NCBI GenBank assembly: GCA_963733135.1
Contig: CAVTBX010000004.1
Coordinates: 1-64,000 of the forward strand
Length of the DNA stretch: 64,000 nucleotides
Origin: CAVTBX01 sp963733135
GTDB taxonomy: Bacteria > Actinomycetota > Thermoleophilia > Gaiellales > Gaiellaceae
Direction of reading: 5' to 3'
Numbering within the stretch: position 1 is the first letter of the stretch; each line of letters begins with the position of its first letter. The translations under genes were made by a program, and so were the position numbers. The notes beneath the pieces are model-generated. The model had not been told where the DNA came from. It was given only the letters and a program-made list of their open reading frames with translations, and searched no databases. Shown one piece after another: positions 45,979 to 55,426 of the stretch.

Positions 45979-46647
45979 ATGGACGAGCGCGTGCTGCTCG
46001 TGGAGGACGACGCCTCCATCCGCGAGGTCGCGGCGCTCGGGCTCTCGCAGGCGGGGTTCAAGGTCACGGCCGAGCCGGACGGCCGCGACGGGCTTGCTCG
46101 CTTTCGAGACGGCACGTTCGACCTCGTCGTACTCGACGTCATGCTTCCCGAGCTCGACGGGCTCGAGGTCTGCCGGGCGATCCGCCGCGAGAGCCAGGTG
46201 CCCGTCGTTTTCCTTTCGGCGCGCTCGGACACCGTGGACGTCGTGGTCGGCCTCGAGCTCGGCGCCGACGACTACGTCACGAAGCCGTTCGAGCTCCCTG
46301 AGCTCGTCGCGCGGATCCGGGCAGTGCTCCGGCGCGCCACGGACTTGCGAGGCCCCGAGGTCATCACCGTCGGCGACCTCGAGATCGACCCGGACGCGCA
46401 CGAGGTTCGCCGGGCCGGCCAGGCGGTCGCGCTGACGGCGACCGAGTTCAGGCTCCTCCTCGAGCTCGCCAGGCGGCCGAGGCAGGTCTTCACGCGGGAG
46501 CTCCTCCTCGAGCGGGTCTGGAACTACGACTACCTCGGTGATTCCAGGCTCGTCGACGTGGCGGTGCAGCGGTTGCGGGCGAAGCTCGGGCCCGGGCTCC
46601 TCGAGACGGTGCGCGGCGTCGGCTACCGGCTCCGGGCGGAGCAATGA
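45979..46647 (+). CDS. OmpR/PhoB-type response regulator (MtrA-like)
   Basis: 222 residues. The receiver domain has VLLVEDDASIR, LVVLDVMLPELDG (phosphorylated Asp), FLSARSD and VTKPFELPEL. The winged-helix DNA-binding domain covers about 125-220 (LTATEFRLLLELARRPRQ...DVAVQRLRAKLG...VRGVGYRL). It is coupled by ATGA overlap to a histidine kinase and then to a GerMN lipoprotein, the same order as mtrA-mtrB-lpqB in actinobacteria. Confidence 0.92.
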   Translation: MDERVLLVEDDASIREVAALGLSQAGFKVTAEPDGRDGLARFRDGTFDLVVLDVMLPELDGLEVCRAIRRESQVPVVFLSARSDTVDVVVGLELGADDYVTKPFELPELVARIRAVLRRATDLRGPEVITVGDLEIDPDAHEVRRAGQAVALTATEFRLLLELARRPRQVFTRELLLERVWNYDYLGDSRLVDVAVQRLRAKLGPGLLETVRGVGYRLRAEQ

Positions 46648-48099
46648 GCCCGGCGCGGCCCATCCGGCCGGCGCGGCTCCGACGCCGGCTCACGATCGCC
46701 TTCGCGCTCGTGGCGGCGCTCTCGGCCGCCGCGCTCGCGGCCGGCTCGTATCTCGTCGTCCGCGAGAGTCGCCTCGACGACTCGGTAACCCGCGGCGTCG
46801 AGCAGTCGCGCTTCAACCTCGAGCTCGCCGACGACGTGCTTCGCAGCAGCCGACGACCCGGCCGACGGTGTCGAGGAGCTCCTCCCCGCGCTCGATCGTC
46901 GCGGCGACTTCGTCACGGTGGGACGCGGCGCAGGTGTGCCGCCGTTCTCGACGAGCCTCTCGCTCGGCATCCGGCAGGTGCCCCCGGAGCTCGTCCGGGA
47001 GGTACGGCGGGGGCGGCTCGCGTACCAGCGAACGGAGGCGGCCGGTGCCGAGCAGCTAGCGGTCGGTGGACGCGTGCAGGGCGTCGCGCTCTACTTCTTC
47101 TACTCGGAGGAGGAGCTCTTCGACGAGCTCGCGCAGCTTCGGACGATCCTGCTGGTCGGCGTCGGCGCGCTCGCGCTCGTTGCGGCGCTGATCGGCTCGC
47201 TTGTCGCGCGGCGGACGCTCGCCCCCGTCGCCCAGGCGAGCGCCGCGGCGCAGTCGCTCGCCGAGGGGATCCTCGACACGCGGCTCCCGGCCGGCGGCCG
47301 CGACGAGTTCGGCGCGTGGGCGGTGTCTTTCAACGAGATGGCGGACGCTCTCGAGGGGAAGATCCAGGCGCTCTCGGAGGCGGAGGCCCGCGAGCGGCGC
47401 TTCACGGCCGACGTGGCGCACGAGCTCCGGACGCCGCTCACCGCCCTCGTGGCCGAGGCCGGTCTCCTCGCCGAGCATCTCGACCGGCTGCCGGACGATG
47501 TGCGCCGCCCGGCCGAGCTCCTCGTCGCCGACGTGGCGCGGCTCCGGCGGCTTGTCGAGGACCTGATGGAAGTCTCGCGGCTCGACTCGGGAACCGAGGC
47601 CGTGCGGCGCGAGCCGCTCGAGCTGCGCGCGCTCGTTGCGGCAATCGCGCGCGGCCGGGGCGAGGCGGAGGTGACCGGCGACGAGGTGCGCGTTGAGACC
47701 GACCGGCGCCGGCTCGAGCGCATCGTCGGGAACCTCGTGGACAACGCCGTCGAGCACGGCGGTGGAACGGCCTGGGTGCGGGTCGGGCGCGAGGGCGACT
47801 CGGCCGTCGTCGAGGTCGCCGACTCCGGGCCCGGGATCCCGGCAGAGCACGTCCCCCACCTCTTCGACCGCTTCTACAAGGCCGATCCTGCCCGGAGCGG
47901 CTCCGGTAGCGGGCTCGGCCTGGCAATCGCGCGCGAGAACGCACGCCTCCTCGGCGGGGACATCGAGGTCGAAAGCAGGCCCGGAGCGACGCGGTTCACC
48001 CTCCGCCTACCTGTTACGGAATCGTTACCCGGCGGATACGGCGCTGTTGCGCAGGCCGAGCAGCATGAGGCGCGAAAACCAGTAGGAGGAAGACCATGA
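46644..48099 (+). pseudogene. HAMP sensor histidine kinase (MtrB-like), interrupted by one extra base
   Basis: Corrected length is 484 residues. It has a first membrane helix near residue 20, an outside region, a second helix (TILLVGVGALALVAALIGSLV), HAMP, HisKA with FTADVAHELRTPLTAL, and HATPase with NLVDNAVEHGGG, VEVADSGPGIP and GSGLGLAIA. The frame breaks at 46850-46851, where AGCAGCCGACGAC needs one C removed to read SSDDPADGVEELL. The 1456 bases are 3n+1. It overlaps the regulator upstream and the lipoprotein downstream by ATGA, so the three genes are one operon. Confidence 0.87.
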
Positions 48100-49031
48100 A
48101 GCGCCTCACCCTCATCTCTCTCACCTTCGCAGCCGGTCTCGTGCTCGCCCTCACGCTCGTCGCGTGCGGCGGGAGCGACGCGACGTCGGTCGGCGAGGTG
48201 CCGGCCGGAACGTCGCCGGACCCGGTCGGCACGCAGCCGTCCGAGACCGAGCCGGACGGCGAGGAGCCCTCCGGAACCGGCGAAGAGCCCTCCGAGGAGC
48301 CCGAGCCCGCGGCCGATATCGGCTATCGCGTGTGGTTCGTCCACGGCGAAGGCCTGCACACGGTGAACCGGACTCACGAGGCCACACGGGCGGTCGGCGC
48401 GGCCGCGCTCACCGACCTCCTGGCCGGCCCCTCCGAGGCCGAGCGGAGCGACGGCATCTCAACCGCAGTTCCCGCCGGTACCCGCCTGCTCGGGCTCGTC
48501 GTCTCGGGCGGAATCGCCACCGTCGATCTGGGCTCGGAGTTCGAGTCGGGCGGCGGCTCGCTCTCCATGATGGCACGCCTCGGCCAGGTCGCCTGCACGC
48601 TCGACCAGTTCCGGACCGTGAAGGGTGTCAGCTTCAAGCTCGACGGCGAGCCGGTGGACGTCTTCTCCGGCGAGGGCATCGTCCTCGACAAGCCCGTCAC
48701 CTGCACGGACTACGAGGATCTGCTCCCGGTGATCCTCGTCGACAGCCCGACGCCGGGCAGCGAGATCAGGAGCGGGACGAAGGTCACGGGCTCCGCGAAC
48801 GTCTTCGAGGCGAACGTGAGCTACGTGCTGGCGGGCGGCGACCACGTCTTCGACGAAGGCTTCACGACCGCCACCTGCGGAACCGGCTGCCGCGGAACCT
48901 TCTCCTTCCGCCTCCAGTTCGACGTGAACAAGCCGCTCGACGCCACGCTCATCGTCCACGACGACGACGCGGCCGGCATCGGGCAGCCGCCCCACGAGGT
49001 GCGGATCCCTGTCACGCTCATGCCGAGCTGA
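48096..49031 (+). CDS. GerMN / Gmad2 domain lipoprotein (LpqB-like)
   Basis: 311 residues. The lipobox LTLVAC at about 19-24 anchors it outside the membrane. A Pro/Glu/Ser-rich linker follows, then a GerMN domain (VWFVHGEGLHTVNRTH...ALTDLLAGPSEAER...GIATVDLGSEF) and a Gmad2 Ig-like domain (VILVDSPTPGSEIRSGTKVTG to the end). GerMN lipoproteins such as LpqB work with MtrAB in sensing the envelope. The operon order here suggests the same task. The M20 peptidase frame starts in its stop codon. Confidence 0.87.
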   Translation: MKRLTLISLTFAAGLVLALTLVACGGSDATSVGEVPAGTSPDPVGTQPSETEPDGEEPSGTGEEPSEEPEPAADIGYRVWFVHGEGLHTVNRTHEATRAVGAAALTDLLAGPSEAERSDGISTAVPAGTRLLGLVVSGGIATVDLGSEFESGGGSLSMMARLGQVACTLDQFRTVKGVSFKLDGEPVDVFSGEGIVLDKPVTCTDYEDLLPVILVDSPTPGSEIRSGTKVTGSANVFEANVSYVLAGGDHVFDEGFTTATCGTGCRGTFSFRLQFDVNKPLDATLIVHDDDAAGIGQPPHEVRIPVTLMPS

Positions 49032-50281
49032 GCAGCCTCGCCCAAATACGCAAAGCCGTCGAGGACGGCCTCCCCGCCGCGGTCGAGCTCCTTCGGGAGC
49101 TCGTCCGCGTTCCGTCGACGCTCGGCGAGGAGGAGCCTGCTCAGGCGCTCGTCGAGGCGCGCCTGGAGGAGCTCGGGTTCGAGGTGCGCTCGGTCGAGCC
49201 GGATCCGGCGGCGCTCGCGGAACGAGCGGACAGCGGGATCCCGCTTCTGCCGTACGAGGGACGGCGTTCGCTCGTCGGGACGCTCCAGGGCGGGCGCGGG
49301 CGCTCCCTCCTCCTGAACGGCCACGTCGACGTAGTGAGCGCCGAGCCGCTCCGATACTGGACGCAGGATCCATGGGGCGGAGACGTCGTCGGCGACCGGC
49401 TCTACGGCCGTGGCTCTGGCGACATGAAGGGCGGTGTCGTCGCCATGCTCCTCGCGATCGAAGCCGCGCAATCGCTCGGCGACCTATTTGGGCCGGTCGT
49501 CTACCAGAGTGTCATCGAGGAGGAGTGCGGCGGGAACGGCGCCCTCGCTGCATGCCTGGCCGGGCCGCTCGCGGACGGCGTCGTCATCGCGGAGCCCACA
49601 CAGGGCGCACTCGAGCTCGTCGCACCTGGGGTGATCTGGGCACGGCTGACGTTCGAGGCGCCGTCCGGGCACGCCCAGTCCGCGGACGAGCGGCCGAACC
49701 CGATCGAGGCCGCGGGGGCGGCGATTGCTGCGCTCCGCGGGCTCGAGGCAGAGCTGAACGCGACACCCGAGGCCCAGTTCCGGGGTGTCGGAGCGCCATA
49801 CCTCCTGAACGTCGGTGCCCTCCACGCCGGTGACTGGCCGTCCACCTCTCCGGGTGTCGCCGAGCTCGACGTCCGTCTCGGGTTCCCGATCCGGATGGAG
49901 CCGGCCCAGGCGCAGGCGCGGCTCGCGACTGCGGTGCGCGAGGCTGTGCCAGAGGCGCGCATCGAGTTCCGCGGCTTTCGGGCGCGCGGCTACGCATTCG
50001 AGGCAGACACGCCGCTCGCGACCGCGCTGGCCGAGTGTCACGAGGAGGCGCACGGCACGCGACCGCCGGTTCAGGCCGGCCGGGCGACCACCGACCTGCG
50101 CTGGTTCCATCCAGGCCAGGCTGCCTGCTACGGGCCGGCGAGCTCGGGCTCCCACGCGGTCGACGAGTGGGTGTCGATCTCGTCGATCGCCGAGGTCGCA
50201 ACGGTGCTCGCGCTCCTCCTGCGCAGCTGGGGCGCGGGCGAGGCATGCCTCGCCCCTACGCAACCCCGGGTTCAGGTGTAG
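49028..50281 (+). CDS. M20 family metallopeptidase / deacylase
   Basis: 417 residues with the M20 two-zinc signatures LLNGHVDVVSAEP, GRGSGDMKGGVV and SVIEEECGGNG. The dimerisation domain is in the middle and the late His is in SSGSHAVDEW. It resembles ArgE/DapE-type deacylases of N-acyl amino acids. The only start compatible with the family's beginning is CTG 49028, which overlaps the preceding stop (CTGA); no ATG or GTG is suitable. The last 15 residues (GEACLAPTQPRVQV) and the stop are encoded by a dispersed palindromic repeat that has entered the gene end. Confidence 0.82.
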   Translation: MSSLAQIRKAVEDGLPAAVELLRELVRVPSTLGEEEPAQALVEARLEELGFEVRSVEPDPAALAERADSGIPLLPYEGRRSLVGTLQGGRGRSLLLNGHVDVVSAEPLRYWTQDPWGGDVVGDRLYGRGSGDMKGGVVAMLLAIEAAQSLGDLFGPVVYQSVIEEECGGNGALAACLAGPLADGVVIAEPTQGALELVAPGVIWARLTFEAPSGHAQSADERPNPIEAAGAAIAALRGLEAELNATPEAQFRGVGAPYLLNVGALHAGDWPSTSPGVAELDVRLGFPIRMEPAQAQARLATAVREAVPEARIEFRGFRARGYAFEADTPLATALAECHEEAHGTRPPVQAGRATTDLRWFHPGQAACYGPASSGSHAVDEWVSISSIAEVATVLALLLRSWGAGEACLAPTQPRVQV

Positions 50282-50301
50282 GGGCGGGACTTGTCCCGCC
50301 C
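50236..50301. repeat. Inverted pair of GTAGGGGC-family palindromes
   Basis: A perfect 20-bp palindrome (50236-50255, GGGCGAGGCA and its return) is followed by CTAC. After an 18-base spacer comes GTAGG and a second palindrome with 9-bp arms (50282-50301, core GGGACTTGTCCC). The two units are mirror-oriented through CGCCCCTAC/GTAGGGGCG. The first unit lies inside the M20 coding region. Confidence 0.8.
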
Positions 50302-50319
50302 GCCGTGCAAAGGTAAGCC

Positions 50320-52335
50320 GTGCGCATCAAGACCGACTTCCCACGCCGGGTCGGCGACGTCAAGCCGTTCTGGATCCCGCTCTCGGACGGTACGAGGCTC
50401 TCCGCGGGCGTCTGGCTGCCCGACGACGCCGAGGACGATCCGGTTCCGGCGATCCTCGAGTACATCCCCTACCGCAGAGCCGACTGGACGTGGGCACGCG
50501 ACGAGCCGATCCACCGCTACTTCGCGGGGCACGGATACGCCTCAGTCCGGGTCGACCTGCGAGGGTCGGGCGATTCGGACGGGCTCCTCCTCGACGAGTA
50601 CCTGAAGGAGGAGCAGGACGATGCGATCGAGGTGCTGCGGTGGATCGGAGAGCAGCCGTGGTGCACCGGACGAGTCGGGATGTTCGGGATCTCGTGGGGC
50701 GGCTTCAACGGGCTCCAGGTCGCGGCCCGGCGCCCCCCCGAGCTCGGCGCCGTGATCACGCTCATGTCGACGGACGACCGGTACGCGGACGACGTGCACT
50801 ACGTGGGCGGAAGCGTCCTCGCAGTCGACATGCTCCCGTGGTCGTCGCTCATGTACGTCTGGAACGGGACGCCGCCGGACCTCGGAAATCGTGCGGACGA
50901 CTGGCGCGAGGCCTGGCTTCGCCGGTTGCGCGAAACGCCGCCCTACGTCGAGGCCTGGCTCACGCATCAGCGGCGCGATGAGTACTGGCAGCACGGTTCC
51001 GTGTGCGAGGACTACTCGGCGATCGAGTGCCCCGTGTACGCCATCGGCGGCTGGGTGGACGGGTACACGGACGCGGTCTTTCGGCTGCTCGAGGGACTGC
51101 CGGGACCGCGCAAGGGCCTCGTCGGGCCATGGGGTCACGGGTTTCCCCACGACGCCATGCCCGGGCCGCAGATCGGGTTCCTCCAGGAATGCTTGCGCTG
51201 GTGGAACCGCTGGCTCAGAGACGAGCGCAATGGGATCGACGAGGGGCCGCGACTCCGCGTCTGGATGCAGGACTCGGTGCGGGCGAGCGCCAAGCAGGCC
51301 GAGCGTCCGGGGCACTGGGTGGCGCAGGCCGGGTGGCCCGCCGAGGCTGAGGCGCGGGTGCTGGCGCTTCGGGCGGACGGCGTGCTCGGCGGCGAGGTCG
51401 GGGGCGAGCGCGAACTCTCGATCCTCGGCAGCCAGCTGTGCGGGCTCGACTCCGGGCTCTGGTGCCCGTACGGGGACGCGGCCGACCAGGCGACCGACCA
51501 GCGGATGGACGACGGGCTCTCGCTCTCGTTCACGTCGGAGCCGCTGGAGGAGCCGTTCGGGATCCTCGGCTTTCCGGTCGCGCGGCTGGTGTTGTCAGCA
51601 GATCGACCCGCCGCGCTGGTGTGTGTCCGGCTCTGCGACGTGGCGCCGGACGGTGCCTCGACGCTCGTGACGCGCGGGGTCCTGAACCTGACGCACCGGG
51701 AATCGCACCTCGAGCCGTCGGAGCTCGAACCGGGACGCCGCTACGAGATCGCCGTCAAGCTGAACGCGACCGCGCACCGTTTCCCCGCGGGGCACCGGCT
51801 CCGAGTGGGGATCTCGCCGACCTACTGGCCGTGGCTCTGGCCCTCGCCGGAGGCCGTGACGCTCACGGTGGTCGCCGGGGGGAGCTCGCTGGAGCTCCCG
51901 GTGCGGGCGCCGCGGGCGTCGGACGAGGGCCTCGTTGCTTTCGGCGAGGCCGAGGCGGCCGCGGAGCTTCCGATCGGCGAGCGCGAGCCCGGCTCGGCGA
52001 CGCGGCGGGTCGAGCGGGACTTCGTCACGGGCGAGGCCATCCTCACGTACGAGTTCGGCGGTGGGAGGCGCGTGCTGCCGAGCGGCGTCGAGCTCGCGGA
52101 CTGGAGCCGGGAGACCTTCACGATCCGCGCGGGCGACCCGCTGTCGGCACGAGTGCGCTGCGAGGAGCGAGTCGAGCTGGCGCGGGACGGGGTGCGAACG
52201 AAGGTCGAGACGGACAGCGAGATGTGGTCGGACGCGGAGAGCTTCCACGTCGTGAACCGAATCAGGGCGACCGAGAACGGCGAGGTCGTTCACGAAGCCG
52301 AGCGCCCCTTCACCGTCCCTCGCGACCACGTCTAG
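50320..52335 (+). CDS. CocE/NonD family (X-Pro dipeptidyl-peptidase type) hydrolase
   Basis: 671 residues of the S15/CocE group. The alpha/beta hydrolase domain has VRVDLRGSGDSDGLL, the nucleophile GISWGGFNGLQ near residue 125, and the acid and histidine in GGWVDGYTD and GPWGHGFPHD. A helical cap and the C-terminal jelly-roll domain (about 430-560) follow. The last 110 residues form an extra region. It cleaves acyl, ester or X-Pro amide bonds. The GTG 50320 start follows AAAGG. It is next to peptidase and peptide-transport genes, which suggests peptide or amide use. Confidence 0.87.
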   Translation: MRIKTDFPRRVGDVKPFWIPLSDGTRLSAGVWLPDDAEDDPVPAILEYIPYRRADWTWARDEPIHRYFAGHGYASVRVDLRGSGDSDGLLLDEYLKEEQDDAIEVLRWIGEQPWCTGRVGMFGISWGGFNGLQVAARRPPELGAVITLMSTDDRYADDVHYVGGSVLAVDMLPWSSLMYVWNGTPPDLGNRADDWREAWLRRLRETPPYVEAWLTHQRRDEYWQHGSVCEDYSAIECPVYAIGGWVDGYTDAVFRLLEGLPGPRKGLVGPWGHGFPHDAMPGPQIGFLQECLRWWNRWLRDERNGIDEGPRLRVWMQDSVRASAKQAERPGHWVAQAGWPAEAEARVLALRADGVLGGEVGGERELSILGSQLCGLDSGLWCPYGDAADQATDQRMDDGLSLSFTSEPLEEPFGILGFPVARLVLSADRPAALVCVRLCDVAPDGASTLVTRGVLNLTHRESHLEPSELEPGRRYEIAVKLNATAHRFPAGHRLRVGISPTYWPWLWPSPEAVTLTVVAGGSSLELPVRAPRASDEGLVAFGEAEAAAELPIGEREPGSATRRVERDFVTGEAILTYEFGGGRRVLPSGVELADWSRETFTIRAGDPLSARVRCEERVELARDGVRTKVETDSEMWSDAESFHVVNRIRATENGEVVHEAERPFTVPRDHV

Positions 52336-52382
52336 AGCCGCGAGCCGCGCACTTCCGCCACATTCGCGACACGCTTCCGTTC

Positions 52383-52408
52383 CATTCGGTGCCAGGCACT
52401 TGGCCGTG
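52383..52408. repeat. 26-bp direct repeat, copy 1
   Basis: The 26 bases starting CATTCGGTGCCAGGCACTTG recur exactly at 59315-59340 in the same orientation. The centre GTGCCAGGCAC is itself a palindrome. This copy is just 3' of the dppF gene and the other is just 5' of the S66 peptidase gene, so together they bracket the 6.9-kb peptide-transport block. Confidence 0.75.
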
Positions 52409-52439
52409 TCCTATCAGGCCAGGCCCCCGAAGGCCGTGG

Positions 52440-53450
52440 CTACGCGCGGATACAGGCGGCTTCGTGGCCCGCGGCGGCGTTCGAGGGGCGCCGGAGCTCC
52501 GGGTCGACCGTCTTGCACTCGGGGATCATCGCGGGGCAGCGCGGATGGAATCGGCAGCCGATCGGGATTTGAACGGGGTCGGGCGTCTCGCCTGTGAGGA
52601 TCTGCGGGCGCTGACGGTCGCGCGGATCGGCCTTCGGGACGACCGATAGGAGCGCCTTCGTGTACGGATGCTGCGGGTTCCGGACGACCTCCCTCGCCGG
52701 GCCCTCCTCGACGATCCGCCCGAGGTACATCACGGCGATCCGATCCGCAAAGTGCGCCGCCGTGGAGAGGTCGTGCGTGATCATCACGAGCCCGAGCCCC
52801 TCCCCACGCAGACCATCCAGAAGGCGCAGGACGCCGGCTCGAACGGACACGTCCAGCATAGACACCGGCTCGTCGGCGAAGAGCAGCTTCGGGTTCAGGA
52901 CGAGGCTCGCCGCGATCGCCACCCTCTGACGCTGCCCCCCGGAGAGCTCGTGAGGGAACCTGTCGACGTACATCTCCGGCGGAGTGAGGCCTGCGCGCGA
53001 CAGCCCGTCCAGCACACGCTCGTTGCGCTCCTCCTTCGTCCCTCCAAGCCCGTGCACCTGGAGCGGCTCCTCGACGGTCGCCCGGACCCGAAAGCGCGGA
53101 TCCAAGGACTCGTAGGGATCCTGGTAGATCATCTGCATCTCGCGGCGGAGCGGCCTGAGCTCCCGCGGCCCGAGATGCGTGATGTCCTGGCCGCGGAAAC
53201 GGATCGTGCCCCATTGCGGCTCCACGAGCCGAAGAACCGAGTGGGCGGTGGTCGTCTTGCCGCACCCGGACTCACCGACGAGGGCCAGCATCTCACCCTC
53301 GCGGAGCGTGAACGAGACGCCTTCGACTGCGTGAACCGCCTTCTGCGGACGCCGGCCAAGCGTTCCCACGAGACCACGCGGGAGCGGAAACTGCGTGACG
53401 AGGTTCTCGACCTCGAGGAGCGGCGCCTCGCCGTTGCCGGACGCGCTCAC
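52440..53450 (-). CDS. dppF: Oligopeptide/dipeptide ABC transporter ATP-binding protein (DppF/OppF-like)
   Basis: 336 residues. Walker A is GESGCGKTT, the Q-loop is MIYQDPYESLDPR, the signature is ELSGGQRQRVA, Walker B is KLLFADEPVSMLD and the switch His is in MITHDLS. The C-terminal oligopeptide-type extension has the cysteine cluster GCRFHPRCP...CKTVDPE, known in this family to hold an Fe-S cluster. GTG 53450 overlaps the dppD stop as GTGA. It powers peptide import with DppD and is the last gene of the transporter operon. Confidence 0.92.
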   Translation of the reverse strand: MSASGNGEAPLLEVENLVTQFPLPRGLVGTLGRRPQKAVHAVEGVSFTLREGEMLALVGESGCGKTTTAHSVLRLVEPQWGTIRFRGQDITHLGPRELRPLRREMQMIYQDPYESLDPRFRVRATVEEPLQVHGLGGTKEERNERVLDGLSRAGLTPPEMYVDRFPHELSGGQRQRVAIAASLVLNPKLLFADEPVSMLDVSVRAGVLRLLDGLRGEGLGLVMITHDLSTAAHFADRIAVMYLGRIVEEGPAREVVRNPQHPYTKALLSVVPKADPRDRQRPQILTGETPDPVQIPIGCRFHPRCPAMIPECKTVDPELRRPSNAAAGHEAACIRA

Positions 53451-54424
53451 GAGGCCTCCGCGAGCGCGGGGTCGTTCAGGTGGCACGCTGCGATGTGTTC
53501 CTGACCGACGGCCAGCCGCCGCGGCTTCACGTCCGGGCACGGCTCGAACGTGCGGTCACAGCGCGGCGCAAAAGGGCACCCCGGAATGTCCCGGTCGAGC
53601 CGAGGCGGCGCACCGGGGATCGAGACGACCTCGCCCTCACCGTGGAGATCGGGCGTGGCTGCGAAGAGAAGACGGGTGTAGGGATGGCGCGGGTCGTGGT
53701 AGAGCTCGTTGATCGGCCCGACCTCCATGAACTCGCCGCCGTACATGACCGCCGCGCGGTCGCAGACCTGGGCCACGACCGGCAGGTCGTGTGTGACGAG
53801 CACGAGCGCGAGCCCGAAGTCTTCCGCAAGCCCGACGAGCAGCTCAAGAATCTGCGCCTGCACCATCACGTCGAGCGCTGTCGTCGGCTCGTCGGCCAGG
53901 AGCACCTGAGGCTTGCATGCGAGCGACATCGCAATCGCGGCACGCTGGCGCATGCCGCCGGAGAACTCGTGCGGATATCGGTGCGCGCGGTTGGCGGCGA
54001 TCCCTACCGTCTCGAGGAGTTCGCCGGCCCGCGCCCAGGCAGCCTTGCCCTCCGCGACCTCGTGGAGTCGCATCGGCTCGACGATCTGGGCGCCGACGGT
54101 CTTGACCGGGTTGAACGCGTTCATCGCACCCTGGAAGACCATCGCGATGTCCTTCCAGCGATGCTCGGACACGCTCGCGTCGCCCCGCTCGAGGATGTCG
54201 TCGCCGTCGAGGATGACGCGGCCCGCCAGGCTCGCATTCGGAGGCAGGAGGCCCATGAGAGCGAGGATCGCGGTCGTCTTCCCGCACCCGGACTCGCCGA
54301 CGAGCCCGAAGCGCTCCCCGCGGCCGAGGTCGAACGAGATCCCTTTCACCGCGTGCAGTTCACTGCCGCTCTTCAGATCGAACCAGACGTGCAATTCCTC
54401 GACGCGGAGGGCGGGCTCGCTCAT
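53447..54424 (-). CDS. dppD: Oligopeptide/dipeptide ABC transporter ATP-binding protein (DppD/OppD-like)
   Basis: 325 residues from ATG 54424. Walker A is GESGCGKTT, the Q-loop is MVFQGAMNAFNPV, the signature is EFSGGMRQRAA, Walker B is QVLLADEPTTALD and the switch His is in LVTHDLP. The C-terminal cysteine extension is PGCPFAPRCDRTFEPCPD. The frame is open upstream into dppC, which makes an apparent fusion, but the ATG overlaps a proper dppC stop (ATGA) once a one-base error in dppC is corrected. It is the partner of DppF. Confidence 0.9.
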   Translation of the reverse strand: MSEPALRVEELHVWFDLKSGSELHAVKGISFDLGRGERFGLVGESGCGKTTAILALMGLLPPNASLAGRVILDGDDILERGDASVSEHRWKDIAMVFQGAMNAFNPVKTVGAQIVEPMRLHEVAEGKAAWARAGELLETVGIAANRAHRYPHEFSGGMRQRAAIAMSLACKPQVLLADEPTTALDVMVQAQILELLVGLAEDFGLALVLVTHDLPVVAQVCDRAAVMYGGEFMEVGPINELYHDPRHPYTRLLFAATPDLHGEGEVVSIPGAPPRLDRDIPGCPFAPRCDRTFEPCPDVKPRRLAVGQEHIAACHLNDPALAEAS

Positions 54425-55426
54425 CGTCGCCCCTTCCCGGGCTGGGCCCCGGCGGCGCCAGTGGGCGGCGGCGTCGTGGCGGAGGGCGGCACCGGCCGCT
54501 GCGGGGAGCACACGCATCCGGAAGCGCCGGACTGAAAGGTGCCCGACGGCCAGGCGCGGATTGAGGGCGTCCTCGATCGCCGAGCCCGTCATGGTGAGCG
54601 CGAGCACGACGATCGCGACGCAGACCCCTGGCGGCACGATCGTCCACCAGGCGTCGTTCAGGATCGCGTCGTCCGTGAAGGAGTTCTCGATCAGGCGTCC
54701 CCAGGAGATGAGGCTCGGGTCGCCGAGCCCGAGGAACGTGATGAACGTCTCGGCGAAGATCGCCGCCGCGACGAGGATCACGGTGTTGGCCAACAGGAGG
54801 GGCGTCACCTGCGGGAGCACGTGCTTGCCGATCAGGCGCATGTTCCCGGCGCCGAGCGCACGCGACCTTCGGACGTAAACCCGCTCCCGGACGCTCAACG
54901 TCTGCGCCCGGATCAGCCGGGCGGTGGTCGTCCAGTAGATGACCCCGATGATGAGGATGATGTTCTGGAGGCTCCGGCCGAAAAGCGCCGCCGCTACGAC
55001 CATGAGCGGCACGTCCGGGATGACGATGAAGTAGTCAGTGATCCGCATCAGCACCGTGTCGGTCTTCCCACCGAAGAACCCGGAGGCGAGCCCGACGACT
55101 CCTCCGATCAGCGCCGAGACAACGGCCGCGGCGAACCCGACGATGAGCGAGATCCTCGAGCCCTCGACGAGCAGCCGCACCATGTCGGCGCCGCCGCCGT
55201 CCGTCCCGAGCAGGTGCGAGCCGCTCGGAGGCTCGAAGACGTCGCCGACCTGCGCCTTCGCGTCGTCGATGAACATCGGCCCGAAGACCGCGACGAGCAC
55301 GAAGATCGTGATGATCGTCACGCCGACGATCGCCTGGGGGCTGGAGAGGATCGCCGAGCGAAGAAAGCCGCGAGGTGCGGACTCGGCGACTTCGGGCGCC
55401 TGAGCTGCGCCGGAGACCGCGCTCAC
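54421..55426 (-). pseudogene. dppC: Oligopeptide/dipeptide ABC transporter permease (DppC-like), frameshifted near its end
   Basis: The permease has the N-terminal OppC-type region, about six membrane segments and the EAA loop (SRALGAGNMRLIGKHVLPQVTPLL). It reads normally to VRRFRMRVLP. In a run of four G (plus strand 54502-54505) one extra base moves it into the dppD frame. Without that base it ends PVPPSATTPPPTGAAG...GRR and stops at 54421 overlapping the dppD ATG. The length is 3n+1. GTG 55426 overlaps the dppB stop. Confidence 0.86.
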
